From Aurelia coerulea (lineage: Eukaryota; Cnidaria; Scyphozoa; Semaeostomeae; Ulmaridae), in NCBI GenBank assembly GCA_039566865.1, contig CM076954.1, forward strand, positions 7,138,001 to 7,202,000: DNA of 64,000 nucleotides, written 5' to 3'. The notes beneath the pieces are model-generated. The model saw only the letters and a list, made by a program, of their open reading frames with translations, ran no database searches and was not told where the DNA came from. This document shows, in pieces, positions 63,795 through 64,000 of the stretch (its first letter is position 1; each line of letters starts with the position of its first letter). Position numbers and translations under genes: made by a program.

Positions 63795-64000
63795 CTGAAT
63801 AAATATATAATATTCGAAGTCAGTAAAAGTGTTTAGAAAAATTCGTGCACCACCATACCTTGTTCTAATGTCATTGAAATTTCGTGCAGAGAATTTCAAT
63901 TACTTTGTTGGAATCGATTAAAAGCTAGTAAAAAGAGTACAATTTACTACTTAAGCCGCCCAAGCTGCTTATGAAGTATTAACTTTTTTCCTAACCATTT

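Overview
This is AT-rich animal DNA: intron-bearing, full of non-LTR retrotransposons, Penelope-like elements (PLEs), foldback elements and microsatellites, with no sign of prokaryotic gene organisation. The mix of CR1/L2-type LINEs carrying an esterase-like ORF1, PLEs with GIY-YIG endonucleases and a REL-endonuclease LINE, together with a human-like exon structure, suggests a cnidarian, perhaps an anthozoan. That placement is inference.

The backbone of the window is one host gene on the minus strand, an orthologue of DHX9 (RNA helicase A, fly MLE). I assembled twelve coding exons by hand from about 63.79 kb down to the stop codon at 8467. Every junction has AG/GT borders and keeps frame, giving a 526-residue C-terminal part. 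It covers helicase motifs V and VI, the winged-helix/HA2 region, the OB-fold and a terminal RGG box. The 5' exons lie beyond the right edge of the window.

Nearly everything else is mobile DNA in those introns or in the 3' flank. 0-8.4 kb (3' flank): LINE fragment, 100-bp minisatellite, PLE fragment, a REL-endonuclease LINE inside an older LINE tail, and a THAP-like remnant. 8.8-15.4 kb: a large TA-flanked foldback holding an intact LINE ORF2. 16-19.5 kb: a foldback inside a foldback. 20-22.7 kb: small inverted-repeat elements. 22.85-27.5 kb: a LINE with intact ORF1 and ORF2, whose 5' end abuts a DHX9 splice acceptor. 27.5-32.8 kb: an old LINE cut by three DNA elements with TTAA, 8-bp or unclear duplications. 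36.8-42.2 kb: an intact PLE beside another LINE. 42.4-45.2 kb: three foldback elements, one nested. 46-48.5 kb: LINE ends around the HA2 exon. 50.7-52.2 kb: a LINE-Arp2 chimeric retrocopy and a Rep-like fragment. 53.9-57.2 kb: two LINEs, one encoding a 2A peptide. 60-62.9 kb: a hAT-like element and decayed LINE.

The most interesting point is the combination. DHX9 is the helicase that resolves double-stranded RNA formed by inverted transposon copies, and this DHX9 gene has introns containing several inverted repeats with arms from about 150 to more than 600 bp, some ending about 20 bp from splice donors. Its own pre-mRNA should be a strong DHX9 substrate, which makes feedback control plausible but untested.
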